Positions 1 to 8,605 of a stretch of DNA of 64,000 bases are shown here, piece after piece (position 1 is the first letter of the stretch; each line of letters begins with the position of its first letter). A program made the translations under genes and the position numbers. The notes under the pieces are model-generated. The model was not told the DNA's origin. It saw nothing but the letters and a program-made list of their open reading frames with translations, and did not search any database. The stretch comes from an uncultured Chitinophagaceae bacterium (GTDB lineage Bacteria; Bacteroidota; Bacteroidia; Chitinophagales; Chitinophagaceae): contig CAKZFX010000014.1 in the NCBI GenBank assembly GCA_936908745.1, positions 124,001-188,000 on the forward strand, given 5' to 3'.

Positions 1-293
1 TGGTTTTTGCCGTAAACGAGAACCAACTGAATGGTATTTTAAAGGATGTTATGCCTTCGCTGAAAGACGGCTCCAAATTCTGGGTAGCCTACCCCAAAAC
101 CACTTCTAAGATTGCTACCGACCTCAACCGCGATTGTAGCTGGAACCGCCTCACCGGCGAGGGCTACGAAAGCATTGAAAGAGTGGAACTTGACCATGTA
201 TGGAGCGCCTTGCGTTTTATCAAAGGTGAAAACCTGCGCGACGATGCTGCACCTGTAAGCCGTAAAAGGCAGGCTGCGGCTATGGCAGAGTAA
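1..293 (+). CDS. DUF3052-like protein, 3' part only
   Basis: The reading frame is open from the left edge (first full codon at base 3) to TAA at 291-293, so the N-terminus lies outside the window. About 96 residues remain. The segment FWVAYPKTTSKIATDLNRD followed by a conserved VWSALRF near the end resembles the DUF3052 family, where a 'W(P)K..S..ATDL' stretch precedes 'VWSGLRF'. The family's function is unknown to me. The alternative is an unrelated conserved hypothetical protein. A strong hairpin terminator follows 24 bases downstream. Confidence 0.6.
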   Translation, partial: VFAVNENQLNGILKDVMPSLKDGSKFWVAYPKTTSKIATDLNRDCSWNRLTGEGYESIERVELDHVWSALRFIKGENLRDDAAPVSRKRQAAAMAE

Positions 294-316
294 CGAGGCC
301 GTGCTAAAATTAGTTA

Positions 317-357
317 AGGTTTGTTGCGAAAGCAGCAAACCTTTTTTTATTTTTTTT
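317..357 (+). terminator. Rho-independent terminator after the DUF3052-like gene
   Basis: Stem AGGTTTGTTGC (317-327), loop GAAA, stem GCAGCAAACCT (332-342) with one G-T pair, followed by a T-rich tract to 357. Confidence 0.8.
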
Positions 358-482
358 ACCACAAAGTGCACAAAGTTTTTTTCACAAAGACCACGAAGGG
401 TTTAAATGGAATTGCGTGTTTTAATGGAGAATTCTCTGTGTGCTTTGTGCAATTCTTTGTGATCTTAGTGTCTTAGTGGGAA
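358..482. repeat. ACCACAAAG-family intergenic inverted repeat, copy 1 of a tandem pair
   Basis: The left half starts ACCACAAAGTGCACAAAG and continues with CACAAAGACCAC. The right half reads GTGTGCTTTGTGCAATTC then TTTGTGATC, the approximate reverse complement. The spacer contains AATGGAATTG. A nearly identical second copy begins 144 bp downstream. Together with the terminator these repeats fill the 346-bp gap before the CYTH gene; no further gene is visible there. Confidence 0.85.
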
Positions 483-501
483 ATTTCTTTTTATTCTTTT
501 T

Positions 502-620
502 ACCACAAAGTGCACAAAGGTTTTTTCACAAAGACCACAAAGGGTTTAAATGGAATTGCGTGTATTAATGGAGAATTCTCTGTGTGCTTTGTGCAATTCT
601 TTGTGATCTTTGTGGTTATT
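502..620. repeat. ACCACAAAG-family intergenic inverted repeat, copy 2 of a tandem pair
   Basis: Same layout and spacer as the copy at 358-482, with only a few substitutions (for example AAAGGTTTTTT for AAAGTTTTTTT). It ends in CTTTGTGGTT, which completes the inverted repeat better than copy 1 does. It stops 20 bases before the CYTH start codon and may form part of that gene's leader. Confidence 0.85.
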
Positions 621-639
621 GTATTTAAAAATAAACCCC

Positions 640-1158
640 ATGGCATTCCTGAACGTAGAAATCAAAGCCCGCTGCAACCATCCCTTGCCGATACGACAAT
701 ACCTGTTAGATAATTGCACCGAGAATAAAGGTGTGGACCAGCAAACCGATACTTATTTCAATGTACCGAATGGACGTTTGAAGTTGCGCGAAGGCAATAT
801 TGAGAACAACCTTATATTTTATGAACGTAGCAACCAGGCCGGGCCTAAGAATTCATCTTTCCAGTTGGTAAAAGTGGAAGATGCTGCCGGGTTGAAAGAA
901 GCATTGATAAAGTCAAATGGTATCAAAGCGATTGTCAGCAAGCAAAGAGAAATTTATTATATCGACAATGTAAAGTTTCATATTGATGAAGTGCCGGGGT
1001 TGGGTTCCTTTGTAGAAATAGAAGCGGGAAATATTACAGCCGATCTTTCGCAGGAACAATTGAAAGAACAGTGTACTTTTTACATGACAACATTCAACAT
1101 AAAAGAGGAGGATTTAATTGAAGTGTCGTATAGCGATATGTTATTAAGCAGCCAGTAA
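640..1158 (+). CDS. CYTH domain protein (class IV adenylate cyclase / triphosphatase-like)
   Basis: The protein has 172 residues. The N-terminus MAFLNVEIKAR carries the EIK part of the CYTH ExExK signature, and alternating charged strands follow (GRLKLREGN, LIFYERSN, KQREIYYIDNVKFHIDEV, GSFVEIEAG). This is the tunnel-fold order of CyaB/ThTPase-type proteins that act on triphosphate substrates with divalent metal. The first glutamate of ExExK appears to be Asn, so catalysis is not assured. An upstream TTG at 610 lies inside the repeat, so I prefer the ATG at 640, directly before the conserved motif. The substrate cannot be told from sequence. Confidence 0.8.
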   Translation: MAFLNVEIKARCNHPLPIRQYLLDNCTENKGVDQQTDTYFNVPNGRLKLREGNIENNLIFYERSNQAGPKNSSFQLVKVEDAAGLKEALIKSNGIKAIVSKQREIYYIDNVKFHIDEVPGLGSFVEIEAGNITADLSQEQLKEQCTFYMTTFNIKEEDLIEVSYSDMLLSSQ

Positions 1159-1253
1159 ATTTCAGGTGATCAACCTGTTCTTTTGGAAAACTCTTAGCAT
1201 GGGAAGGTGGAAATAAAAATGCTGTATTGGGGATCGGGCACCAAAAAAATTAG

Positions 1254-1261
1254 TAAATTTG
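1254..1261 (+). promoter_or_regulatory. Bacteroidota -7 box TAAATTTG before the Uma2 gene
   Basis: Exact match to TAnnTTTG. It ends 3 bases before the ATG at 1265, so transcription would start at or next to the start codon. No clear -33 element was found. Confidence 0.45.
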
Positions 1262-1264
1262 GTT

Positions 1265-1870
1265 ATGAGTATGAAGCTGAGAGAACCGATGGTGGCCTAT
1301 GGTAAAAATAAATTTACCATGGAGGAGTATTTTGAACTGGAGAGTGATTCTGGTGATAAACATGAATACTACGAGGGAGAAATTTTTGCCATGGCTGGTG
1401 GCAAAGTCAATCACAATCTTATTTCTGGTAATCTCTATCATGCATTCCGCAAGCAATTAGCCGAAAAATCCTGCCAGCCTTTTAACAGCGACCAGCGTAT
1501 TTACATTCCTGCCAATTCTTTGTTTACGTATCCTGATATTTCTATTGTATGCGGAGATCTGCAAACATTGAATAACGATGATATTAATCTTCTGAACCCT
1601 GCAATTATCGTGGAAGTGCTTTCTGCATCCACTAAAAGTTATGACAGGGGTGATAAGTTTAAATTATACCGGGATATCCCTTCCTTAAAAGAGTACCTGC
1701 TGGTAGATTCGGAAAGTATGGCTGTTGAGCTTTTCAGTTTAAATGCATCAGGCCGTTGGGAGCTTGAAGAGTTTTATGAAAGCACGGAAATATTGCATAT
1801 AAAAAGCATCGAAGTTTCGGTTTCTCTTTCAGAAATATATGAAAGCGTGAAATTGGGTATCAGCGGATAA
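1265..1870 (+). CDS. Uma2 family endonuclease-like protein (DUF820)
   Basis: The protein has 201 residues and the Uma2/DUF820 layout: an N-terminal MEEYFELE...KHEYYEGEIFAMAGG segment, then the PD-(D/E)XK-like core YPDISIVCG (about residues 92-100) and NPAIIVEVLSAST, where the D and E..E are the expected metal ligands. A TTG two codons upstream is possible, but the ATG at 1265 is the better start. Uma2 proteins are common in cyanobacteria and in some Bacteroidota. Their biological role is not established and mobile-element ancestry is often suspected. The 3' end overlaps dnaG by 11 bp, tail to tail. Confidence 0.85.
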   Translation: MSMKLREPMVAYGKNKFTMEEYFELESDSGDKHEYYEGEIFAMAGGKVNHNLISGNLYHAFRKQLAEKSCQPFNSDQRIYIPANSLFTYPDISIVCGDLQTLNNDDINLLNPAIIVEVLSASTKSYDRGDKFKLYRDIPSLKEYLLVDSESMAVELFSLNASGRWELEEFYESTEILHIKSIEVSVSLSEIYESVKLGISG

Positions 1871-3893
1871 TCACTGCGCCCATTTTTTTGGTGAGTTCCA
1901 TTTCCATTTCTTTCAGGTGCAGGTGCGTTTGCCGCAACATATCGTATTCTTCTTCGGTATGCGGCTTTTCTAAATCCACCTGGTTTTCCAGCAGCATGCG
2001 TTTGATCTTACGCAGTTTTAAGTAATTGATGGCCGATTCCACTTCTTCGTTGGTGCGGTCTGCACCTATTTTCATAAAGTTCATCAGTTGCTCATCATTG
2101 CCCTTTGCCAGGGTTTGAATAAAATCCTCGTACGATTGTTGAAACAATTTTTGCTGGTAGCCTGTGCTTTGACTGAATTCTTTTCTCCAGTGTTCGCTTT
2201 CTTCGTATGGAAAGTTGAGCAGGGAAACGGCTAATGAGCTTAGTTGCACATCCGGGTGATAGACAAAAAAATTCTTATCTAATTTAGAAGGTTCTTGTTG
2301 CAACAATGATTTGCAGGCATGCAGCAGCTTGATCACTTCGGGATTGTCCATCAGGCTTTCGTCCACCATTTCTTCCAATACATATTCTGCCACGAGTTTG
2401 ATTTCGTCCCATTTTTTGCTGCCATGCTCCAGTAGTATTCTTGCTACTTCCCGTTCCTGCAATTCATCTTTGAAAAGCAGCGTGAAGGTGGCTTCATCAT
2501 AGTTGGTTTCGGCGGCCTGTTTTGCATTTTCCTCGTGGGTTTTTGCTTCCTCGAAAGGCAGCTTTTTTTCCATGGTAGAAATGCGGTCGCGGATAAATTT
2601 ATTAACCAGCGCATGCAAACCACTTTCGTCGATTTTGAGTATCTGCGAGCATTGCTTGATATAGTCCTGTTGCTTGGTAAAATCTTCGGCCTTATTGATC
2701 TTGGAAATCGTTTCGGCCATTTTGTTGACCACATCGGCCTTGCGCACTGAATCATTACCTGCATCTTTCAACGCCACTTCCAGTTGGAAGAGGATAAAGT
2801 CCTTTTTGTTTTGCTGTATAAATTCACGGAAGGCCGCAGCACCCACTTTGTTCACATAGCTGTCCGGGTCTTCTTTATCCGGTATCAGCACCAGTTTTAC
2901 ATTCAAACCTTCTTCAAGCGCCATATCCAAACCACGCAGGGCCGCTTTGACACCGGCGGCATCACCATCATAAATGATCGTAAGGTTGTTAGTATATTTT
3001 TTTACCAACCGAAGCTGGTCGGTGGTCAGGGAGGTGCCACCGGAAGCCACTACGTTTTCAATACCCGATTGATGGAGGGACACTACATCGGTATACCCTT
3101 CGACCAGCAAACATTCATCAGCTTTGTCTATGGCCTGCCGTGCAAAGTAAGAGCCGTAAAGAATTTTACTTTTGATGTAAATCTCATTTTCCGGCGTATT
3201 GATATATTTCGGGGCTTTGTCGGTTGTCTTTAGTATCCTTGCGCCAAAGCCCAATATTTTGCCACTGTGGTTGTGTACCGGGAAGATGACACGGCCCCGG
3301 TAGTTATCCACCAACTGATCGTTGCGGTTGGCCACCAGGCCTGTTTTTATTAATAGTTCACTGTTGTATTGCTTGGCGATCGCTTCTCTTGTGAACGCAT
3401 CTCTTTTTTCCGGCGAATAGCCTAATTGAAATTTGCGGATGATCTCTTCGCGAAAGCCCCGTTCCTTAAAGTAGCTCAAGCCGATATCCTGTCCTTCTTC
3501 GGTTTCAAATAGCTGCTGAGAAAAGAATTGTTGGGCAAATGCATTGATGATATATAAACTATCGGCCACCTGCATTTGCTGGCGTTGCTCATCATTTGCA
3601 AAGGTTTCTTCAACTTCAATCCCGTATTTATTGGCCAGCCATTTCAGTGCATCCACATAGCTGGCTTTTTCATGCTCCATAATGAAGCTGATGCTGTTGC
3701 CGCTTTTGCCACAGCCAAAACATTTATAGATCTCCTTGGCAGGCGATACAGTGAATGAAGGCGTTTTTTCGTTGTGAAAAGGACAGAGACCAAGATAGTT
3801 GGAACCTCTTTTTTTCAGTTTCACAAAGTCGCCGACGACATCTAAAATGTCTAAGCGGGCCAATATCTGCTGTATGGTAGTTTGGGAGATCAT
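1860..3893 (-). CDS. dnaG: DNA primase DnaG
   Basis: This 677-residue primase makes RNA primers at the replication fork. The CHC2 zinc ribbon uses C37, H40, C58 and C61 (CPFHNEKTPSFTVSP then CFGC). It is followed by the catalytic core and a TOPRIM segment (LLVEGYTDVVSLHQSG, about residues 262-280, then YDGDAAG). The C-terminal 200 residues match the variable helicase-interacting region and are charged and helical. Length is normal. The gene stands alone on the minus strand and overlaps the last 11 bp of the Uma2 gene. A TATATTTG box lies 23 bases upstream of its ATG. Confidence 0.97.
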   Translation of the reverse strand: MISQTTIQQILARLDILDVVGDFVKLKKRGSNYLGLCPFHNEKTPSFTVSPAKEIYKCFGCGKSGNSISFIMEHEKASYVDALKWLANKYGIEVEETFANDEQRQQMQVADSLYIINAFAQQFFSQQLFETEEGQDIGLSYFKERGFREEIIRKFQLGYSPEKRDAFTREAIAKQYNSELLIKTGLVANRNDQLVDNYRGRVIFPVHNHSGKILGFGARILKTTDKAPKYINTPENEIYIKSKILYGSYFARQAIDKADECLLVEGYTDVVSLHQSGIENVVASGGTSLTTDQLRLVKKYTNNLTIIYDGDAAGVKAALRGLDMALEEGLNVKLVLIPDKEDPDSYVNKVGAAAFREFIQQNKKDFILFQLEVALKDAGNDSVRKADVVNKMAETISKINKAEDFTKQQDYIKQCSQILKIDESGLHALVNKFIRDRISTMEKKLPFEEAKTHEENAKQAAETNYDEATFTLLFKDELQEREVARILLEHGSKKWDEIKLVAEYVLEEMVDESLMDNPEVIKLLHACKSLLQQEPSKLDKNFFVYHPDVQLSSLAVSLLNFPYEESEHWRKEFSQSTGYQQKLFQQSYEDFIQTLAKGNDEQLMNFMKIGADRTNEEVESAINYLKLRKIKRMLLENQVDLEKPHTEEEYDMLRQTHLHLKEMEMELTKKMGAVIIR

Positions 3894-3916
3894 GTATTGA
3901 CGGACGAGCCGGACAG

Positions 3917-3924
3917 CAAATATA
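3917..3924 (-). promoter_or_regulatory. -7 box TATATTTG upstream of dnaG
   Basis: The plus strand shows CAAATATA; read on the minus strand it matches TAnnTTTG, 23 bases before the dnaG ATG. Confidence 0.5.
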
Positions 3925-4046
3925 CTTCAGCCGGGCGGAATGGCTGGCAGCACTCTTATATTATGACTGAAATCAGGCGGCTTTATTTTTTTTAGCGGGT
4001 GGATTAAACATTTGGCCGTTTGCGCTGTCTCAAACAAAATCTTTTT

Positions 4047-4964
4047 ATGCGACCAATCCGTTTGATCCTGCTGAGTATGGGTTTATTGACCGCAACCCTT
4101 TCTTTTGCCCAAAACCAGCCGGGCGTTGACTCTACCGGCCTGCCCGGCGATAATTTCAGCCTGCAAGGCGCTCTTGAAATGTTTAAAAGGGCGGCTTCGC
4201 CCGAGGAGTTTGAAAAGCTCATCAACCAGGAAAATAACAGCGTTAATAATCTTGATCTTGATGGAGATGGTGAAACTGATTATGTGAAAGTGATTGACAG
4301 GTCAGATAAGGAGAATCATGTATTGGTTTTGCAGGTAGATGTATCGGCCAGCGAAAGCCAGGATATCGCTGTGATTGAAATTGAAAAGACCGGGGCCGAG
4401 TCAGCCGTTTTACAGATAGTAGGCGATGAAGATATTTATGGCGAGCAGGTGATCATAGAACCTGATGGCGGTGATGATAATTCTTTTGTCAACCCTTATA
4501 GCAGCAGCAACAGCGGTCCGTCGGTTTCGTTAGAACAGGCAACCGGACACCGTATTGTTATCAATGTATGGTTGTGGCCATCGGTGCGTTTTATGTATGC
4601 GCCGGTTTATCGTCCGTGGGTGTCACCGTGGAGATGGAGGCATTATCCTTCCTATTGGCATCCATGGCGCCCGTTCCGCTGGAATGTATGGCATCCGCGT
4701 TGTGTAGTGTATCATCGTCCTTTTGTGGTGGTGCGTACGCACAGGGTAGTGGCTGCCCATGCTGTTTATCGTCCGGTGCGTGTCACATCGGCAACAGTCA
4801 GAACAAGGAATGCGGTAACGATGAATAATTTCCGCGTGACCCGTACAAAGACAACAGTGACCGGCCCAAGAGGTCATTCGGCTACAAAAACAACCACGAA
4901 AGTGAAAGGCCCTGCCGGTAAAACAAGGTATAAATCAACCAAAGTGCGCACAAGAAGACATTAA
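4047..4964 (+). CDS. Secreted W/R-rich protein with EF-hand-like loop
   Basis: The protein has 305 residues, starting at MRPIRLILLSMGLLT with a signal peptide that probably ends at ...LSFAQ. A TTG at 4020 is in frame, but the ATG places the signal peptide correctly. Residues about 65-80 contain DLDGDGETDYV, an EF-hand or dockerin-like acidic loop. The middle is acidic. Residues about 180-240 are unusually rich in Trp, Arg, Pro and His (WVSPWRWRHYPSYWHPWRPF). The tail is very basic and Thr-rich with repeated TKT/VKGP motifs. I do not recognise a named family. The composition suggests a surface or periplasmic protein that may bind polyanions (inference). A hairpin terminator follows. Confidence 0.75.
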   Translation: MRPIRLILLSMGLLTATLSFAQNQPGVDSTGLPGDNFSLQGALEMFKRAASPEEFEKLINQENNSVNNLDLDGDGETDYVKVIDRSDKENHVLVLQVDVSASESQDIAVIEIEKTGAESAVLQIVGDEDIYGEQVIIEPDGGDDNSFVNPYSSSNSGPSVSLEQATGHRIVINVWLWPSVRFMYAPVYRPWVSPWRWRHYPSYWHPWRPFRWNVWHPRCVVYHRPFVVVRTHRVVAAHAVYRPVRVTSATVRTRNAVTMNNFRVTRTKTTVTGPRGHSATKTTTKVKGPAGKTRYKSTKVRTRRH

Positions 4965-4989
4965 TCAACAACCATTAAACAAGTAAGAG

Positions 4990-5010
4990 AGACCCGCAAG
5001 GGTCTTTTTT
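4990..5010 (+). terminator. Rho-independent terminator
   Basis: AGACCC (4990-4995), loop GCAA, GGGTCT (5000-5005), followed by a T run to 5010. It ends the gene at 4047-4964. Confidence 0.85.
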
Positions 5011-5279
5011 ATTGTGTAAAACCCTTAGAAAAGAGTAAAGGGAATATTATACAGGAAATATATAATTGTCTGACACACAGATTTTATGCGATAGGTATGT
5101 TTAAACTTCAATTTTTGTCGTAGCTGTTTTTCTTTACCGATGCTGTAATCGCTTTTATAACCTGTGCAAAAAAATCACTGGTTTTTCCCATAAAACTATT
5201 TTAACTTACAAGTACCATCCACACCCAGGGAAAGAATGTTTAAGGAAACAAGATTTGTTCACTTTTTAAATATAATCCC
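5011..5279. other. Gene-free AT-rich spacer
   Basis: Between the terminator and the coiled-coil gene I see no reading frame, inverted repeat or recognised RNA motif. It may hold the promoter of the next gene, but no exact TAnnTTTG box was found. Confidence 0.5.
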
Positions 5280-5660
5280 ATGGTTCAGGTAGAAACAGCA
5301 CAGCTTACTGCGGAGTGCACTGACTGGAGGCAGACACTTCGCAATTATCGTGAAGAGTTCACGAATGATAAAGCAAAACTTCAGCAGGCTGCCGGCCAGC
5401 CACTCTCCAAAGACCAGCTCCAGGACGTAGAACATCTCCACAACCAGTTTCACATTCAGCTTATCAACATCCACGACGTAAAACAGGCGATCAAAAACCA
5501 TGAGCGCAAAATGGATTATGAACTGAATGTCAACAGTGGTCAACTCAACGATGAAACACTGGCGCAGCACGAGAATCTCTACAATGATTACCAACGTTTA
5601 GAACAGACCTTATTAGAACTCCGCGGCGAGTTCAACCTCTTCCTTGAGCGAACGAGTTAA
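5280..5660 (+). CDS. Small coiled-coil hypothetical protein
   Basis: The 126-residue protein is predicted from composition to be almost wholly helical and highly charged, with heptad-like stretches (LQDVEHLHNQFHIQLINIHDV, then LYNDYQRLEQTLLELRGEF). It has no signal peptide, membrane segment or cysteine, so it is probably cytosolic. No family is recognised. It lies 138 bp upstream of the EF-G2-type gene on the same strand, but the spacing does not prove a shared operon. Confidence 0.7.
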   Translation: MVQVETAQLTAECTDWRQTLRNYREEFTNDKAKLQQAAGQPLSKDQLQDVEHLHNQFHIQLINIHDVKQAIKNHERKMDYELNVNSGQLNDETLAQHENLYNDYQRLEQTLLELRGEFNLFLERTS

Positions 5661-5798
5661 GTTTAGTTTATTGGTTAATTAGTTAACAGGTTAACAAGTT
5701 ATTCGTGAGCATAAACTTACGCAAGGCCTTGTCAACCTATTAATCTTTAACGTATCAACAGTGCTTTAAGCAATTTTCAACGTTTAAACTGAAATGCT

Positions 5799-7934
5799 AT
5801 GCCAGAATTTGATACCGCACATGTAAAAAATATTGTCTTGCTCGGCCATGCAGGCTGCGGTAAGACGACATTAACGGAGTGCATGCTTTTTGAAGCAGGC
5901 TTAATCAACCGTCGCGGCACAGTTGCGGACCGCAATACAACGGCTGATTATCATGAACTGGAACAGGAAAGAGGCAATTCTATTTTCAGCAAGTTGTTAC
6001 ATACCAAATGGCGGGGCTATAAGATTAATATTATTGACACACCGGGTTACGATGATTTTACCGGCGAAGTATTATCTGCATTGCGGGTAGCCGATACGGG
6101 GGTGATGTTGTTAAACGCCGTGATGGGCGTGGAAGTGTGTACCGATATTATTTGGGATTATACTGAGAAGTTCAGAACGCCGATGATTTTTGCTATCAAC
6201 AAACTGGATGATGATAATGCGGATTTTGATAAAACGGTGCGTGAAGCCAAAGCCCATTTTGGCAGCAATGTAGTGCTGGTGCAATACCCACGGCAAACCG
6301 GCACCGGTTTTCACGAGATCGTGGATGTATTGCGCATGACCCTATATAAGTTTAAAGACACAGGTGGTAAGCCTGAAAAACTGCCGATACCGGATGATGA
6401 AAAACAACGGGCCGATGAATTACATAAAGAACTGATCGAAGCGATTGCCAGTAACGACGAAAGTCTGATGGAAAAGTATTTTGACCAGGGCGAGTTGTCA
6501 GAAGATGAGATGAAAGAGGGAATGAAGAAAGCCATGATCCATCATGATTTGTTCCCGGTATTTTGTTTATCAGCCGAACGGAATATGGGTAGCGGCCGGT
6601 TGATGGGTTTTATTGACAATGTTTGCCCCAGCGCCAATGAAATGCCGCCACAACAAACGAGGAAAGGCGAGGCGCTGACTTGTGATGCAAACGGACCGGC
6701 CTGCCTGTTTATTTATAAAACAGTGAATGAGCCGCATGTGGGTGAGTTGTCCTTTTTTAAAGTGTATTCCGGTTCCGTTAAAAATGGAATGGAGCTGGAA
6801 AACGAAACAACCGGCGTGGTTGAAAAGATCTCACAGTTGTTTTTGGTGGAGGGAAATAAAAGGGTTGCGATTAATGAACTGACAGCGGGCGATATCGGTG
6901 CCACGTTGAAGTTGCGGAATACACATGTCAATAATACTCTTCATACGAAAGGCAGGAATTATGAGTTGCCATCTATCCAGTTTCCGCCGCCCAATATGAC
7001 AGTGGCGATTGAATCGCTGAAAAAAGGAGAGGAGGAAAAACTGTCGCAGGCATTGCATCAATTAAGAGAAGAAGATCCTACGTTGCTCGTGGAAGTGTCA
7101 CCGGAATTAAAACAAACGCTGATCCATTGCCAGGGTGATATGCATTTGGCGGTTGCTAAATGGAAGTTAGAAAAGCAACACCGGCTGGAAATACGGTTTG
7201 TAAAACCAAAGATCGCTTACCGCGAAACGATCCGTAAGGCCGCCGATGCCACGTACCGCCATAAAAAGCAAAGTGGTGGGGCTGGCCAATTTGGGGAAGT
7301 ATTTATGCGTATTGAACCGTGGTATGAAGGTATGGCAGACCCCAAAGATTTTACCATTCGTGGCAAGGAAGAATATACCCTTGACTGGGGCGGCAAGCTG
7401 GTGTTTTATAATTGTATTGTCGGCGGCGCTATCGACGCACGTTTCCTGCCTTCTATTCTAAAAGGAGTGATGGAAAAAATGCATAACGGCCCGTTGACGG
7501 GTTCCTATGCCAGGGATATACGTGTAAGTGTATATGATGGAAAAATGCACGCTGTTGACAGCAATGATATTTCGTTTAAGATCGCAGGTTTACAGGCGTT
7601 CCGTTCTGCTTTCCAGCAGGCCGACCCGCAAATCCTCGAACCTGTGTACCAGGTACAGGTGCTTTGTCCCGGTGATCTTACCGGCGCTGTCATGGGCGAT
7701 TTGCAAAGCCGTCGTGCTATTGTGGAAGGTATCGACAACGAAGGGCATTTTCAAAAGATCATTGCTAAAGTACCGTTGGCTGAAATGGACGGCTATTCGT
7801 CTGCATTGCGCAGCATCACACAGGGAAGGGCCAAGTTCAATATGCATTTTTATGCGTATGAAGCTGTGCCGTTTGACCTGCAACGGAAGCTGATTGATGA
7901 ATACAGCAAGACAGCGAAAGAGGAATACGCTTAG
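5799..7934 (+). CDS. Elongation factor G paralog, EF-G2 type
   Basis: The protein has 711 residues and full EF-G architecture: G domain (P-loop GHAGCGKTT at 16-24, NKLD at 134-137), domain II, and domains III-V including GGAGQFGEV and the GSYARD/MGDL regions. Two GTPase elements differ from canonical EF-G: switch I reads ERGNSI instead of RGITI, losing the Mg2+-ligating Thr, and G3 reads DTPGYDD with Tyr84 where the catalytic His of DTPGH should be. Sequence recalled for Bacteroides EF-G2, reported to support translation without GTP hydrolysis, shares the VEPHVGE..FKV, GGKLVF and GGAIDARFLP-like blocks. I infer an ortholog used for slow, energy-saving elongation. The normal fusA is not in this window. 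Confidence 0.92.
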   Translation: MPEFDTAHVKNIVLLGHAGCGKTTLTECMLFEAGLINRRGTVADRNTTADYHELEQERGNSIFSKLLHTKWRGYKINIIDTPGYDDFTGEVLSALRVADTGVMLLNAVMGVEVCTDIIWDYTEKFRTPMIFAINKLDDDNADFDKTVREAKAHFGSNVVLVQYPRQTGTGFHEIVDVLRMTLYKFKDTGGKPEKLPIPDDEKQRADELHKELIEAIASNDESLMEKYFDQGELSEDEMKEGMKKAMIHHDLFPVFCLSAERNMGSGRLMGFIDNVCPSANEMPPQQTRKGEALTCDANGPACLFIYKTVNEPHVGELSFFKVYSGSVKNGMELENETTGVVEKISQLFLVEGNKRVAINELTAGDIGATLKLRNTHVNNTLHTKGRNYELPSIQFPPPNMTVAIESLKKGEEEKLSQALHQLREEDPTLLVEVSPELKQTLIHCQGDMHLAVAKWKLEKQHRLEIRFVKPKIAYRETIRKAADATYRHKKQSGGAGQFGEVFMRIEPWYEGMADPKDFTIRGKEEYTLDWGGKLVFYNCIVGGAIDARFLPSILKGVMEKMHNGPLTGSYARDIRVSVYDGKMHAVDSNDISFKIAGLQAFRSAFQQADPQILEPVYQVQVLCPGDLTGAVMGDLQSRRAIVEGIDNEGHFQKIIAKVPLAEMDGYSSALRSITQGRAKFNMHFYAYEAVPFDLQRKLIDEYSKTAKEEYA

Positions 7935-7942
7935 ACAAAGTT

Positions 7943-7992
7943 TGAAGTGCGAAGTACTAAGTACGAGGTTATAAACATGAAGTACGAAGTAT
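7943..7992. repeat. AGTACGA-word low-complexity repeat
   Basis: Reiterated GAAGT(G/A)CGAAGTACTAAG and GAAGTACGAAGTA words lie between the EF-G2 gene and its terminator. Related words recur at 28551-28575, 34222-34285 and 44535-44570. Confidence 0.5.
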
Positions 7993-8030
7993 AAAAGCAA
8001 GGCCGCTTGATTTCAAGCGGCCTTGCTTTT
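7993..8030. terminator. Bidirectional terminator between convergent genes
   Basis: A perfect 18-bp inverted repeat, left arm 7993-8010 (contains GCAAGGCCGCTTGA) and right arm 8013-8030, with a 2-base loop. A-tracts and T-tracts on the two sides let it serve both the EF-G2 gene and the DJ-1/PfpI gene. Confidence 0.9.
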
Positions 8031-8035
8031 ATTTA

Positions 8036-8587
8036 CTAAGCGGGTTCTTTGGCTTCTTTTTCTATTCGCATCAGTTCCTTAACGATGGTGGCATTGAATG
8101 CCGGTAAGTCCTGTGGCGTCCGGCTGGTGATCAGGTTCCCGTCTATCACTACTTCTTCATCTAACCATCGGGCGCCGGCATTTTTTAAGTCGATGCTGAT
8201 AGCGGCAACAGATGTCAGTGTGCGGCCGTTTACCACAGCTGCATTGATCAATACCTGCGGGCCATGGCAAATAGCCGCCACTGGTTTTTGTTTTTTGAAA
8301 AAGCTTTGCACAAAAGCAATGGCTTCCATGTTGGTACGCAGTTTATCAGGATTGAGCACACCACCGGGTAATACCAATGCATCGTAATCGGATGCCGATA
8401 CCTGGTTCACATGTTTGTTGACTTCGTATTCACGTCCCCATTCTTTTTTTGCCCATGCTTTGATACTGTCTGTTTCGGTACTTACAATTTCAACCGTCCA
8501 GCCTTGTTTTTCCAAATGCTCTTTGGGCGATTTCAGTTCGCTTTCTTCAAATCCGTGGGTGGCCAAAATGGCAATTTTTTTTGACAT
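8036..8587 (-). CDS. DJ-1/PfpI family protein
   Basis: The protein has 183 residues and a class I glutamine-amidotransferase-like fold: IAILATHGFEESEL at the N-terminus with the family's acidic residue, LVLPGG, and the nucleophile elbow AICHGPQ (Cys about residue 108, next to His). This is the YhbO/PfpI subgroup, described as protease-, glyoxalase- or deglycase-like; the true reaction is disputed. It has no signal peptide. It lies 18 bp downstream of the PNPOx-like gene on the same strand, so the two probably form a stress-related operon. Confidence 0.9.
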   Translation of the reverse strand: MSKKIAILATHGFEESELKSPKEHLEKQGWTVEIVSTETDSIKAWAKKEWGREYEVNKHVNQVSASDYDALVLPGGVLNPDKLRTNMEAIAFVQSFFKKQKPVAAICHGPQVLINAAVVNGRTLTSVAAISIDLKNAGARWLDEEVVIDGNLITSRTPQDLPAFNATIVKELMRIEKEAKEPA

Positions 8588-8605
8588 GACTGCTATTTTT
8601 AATGA

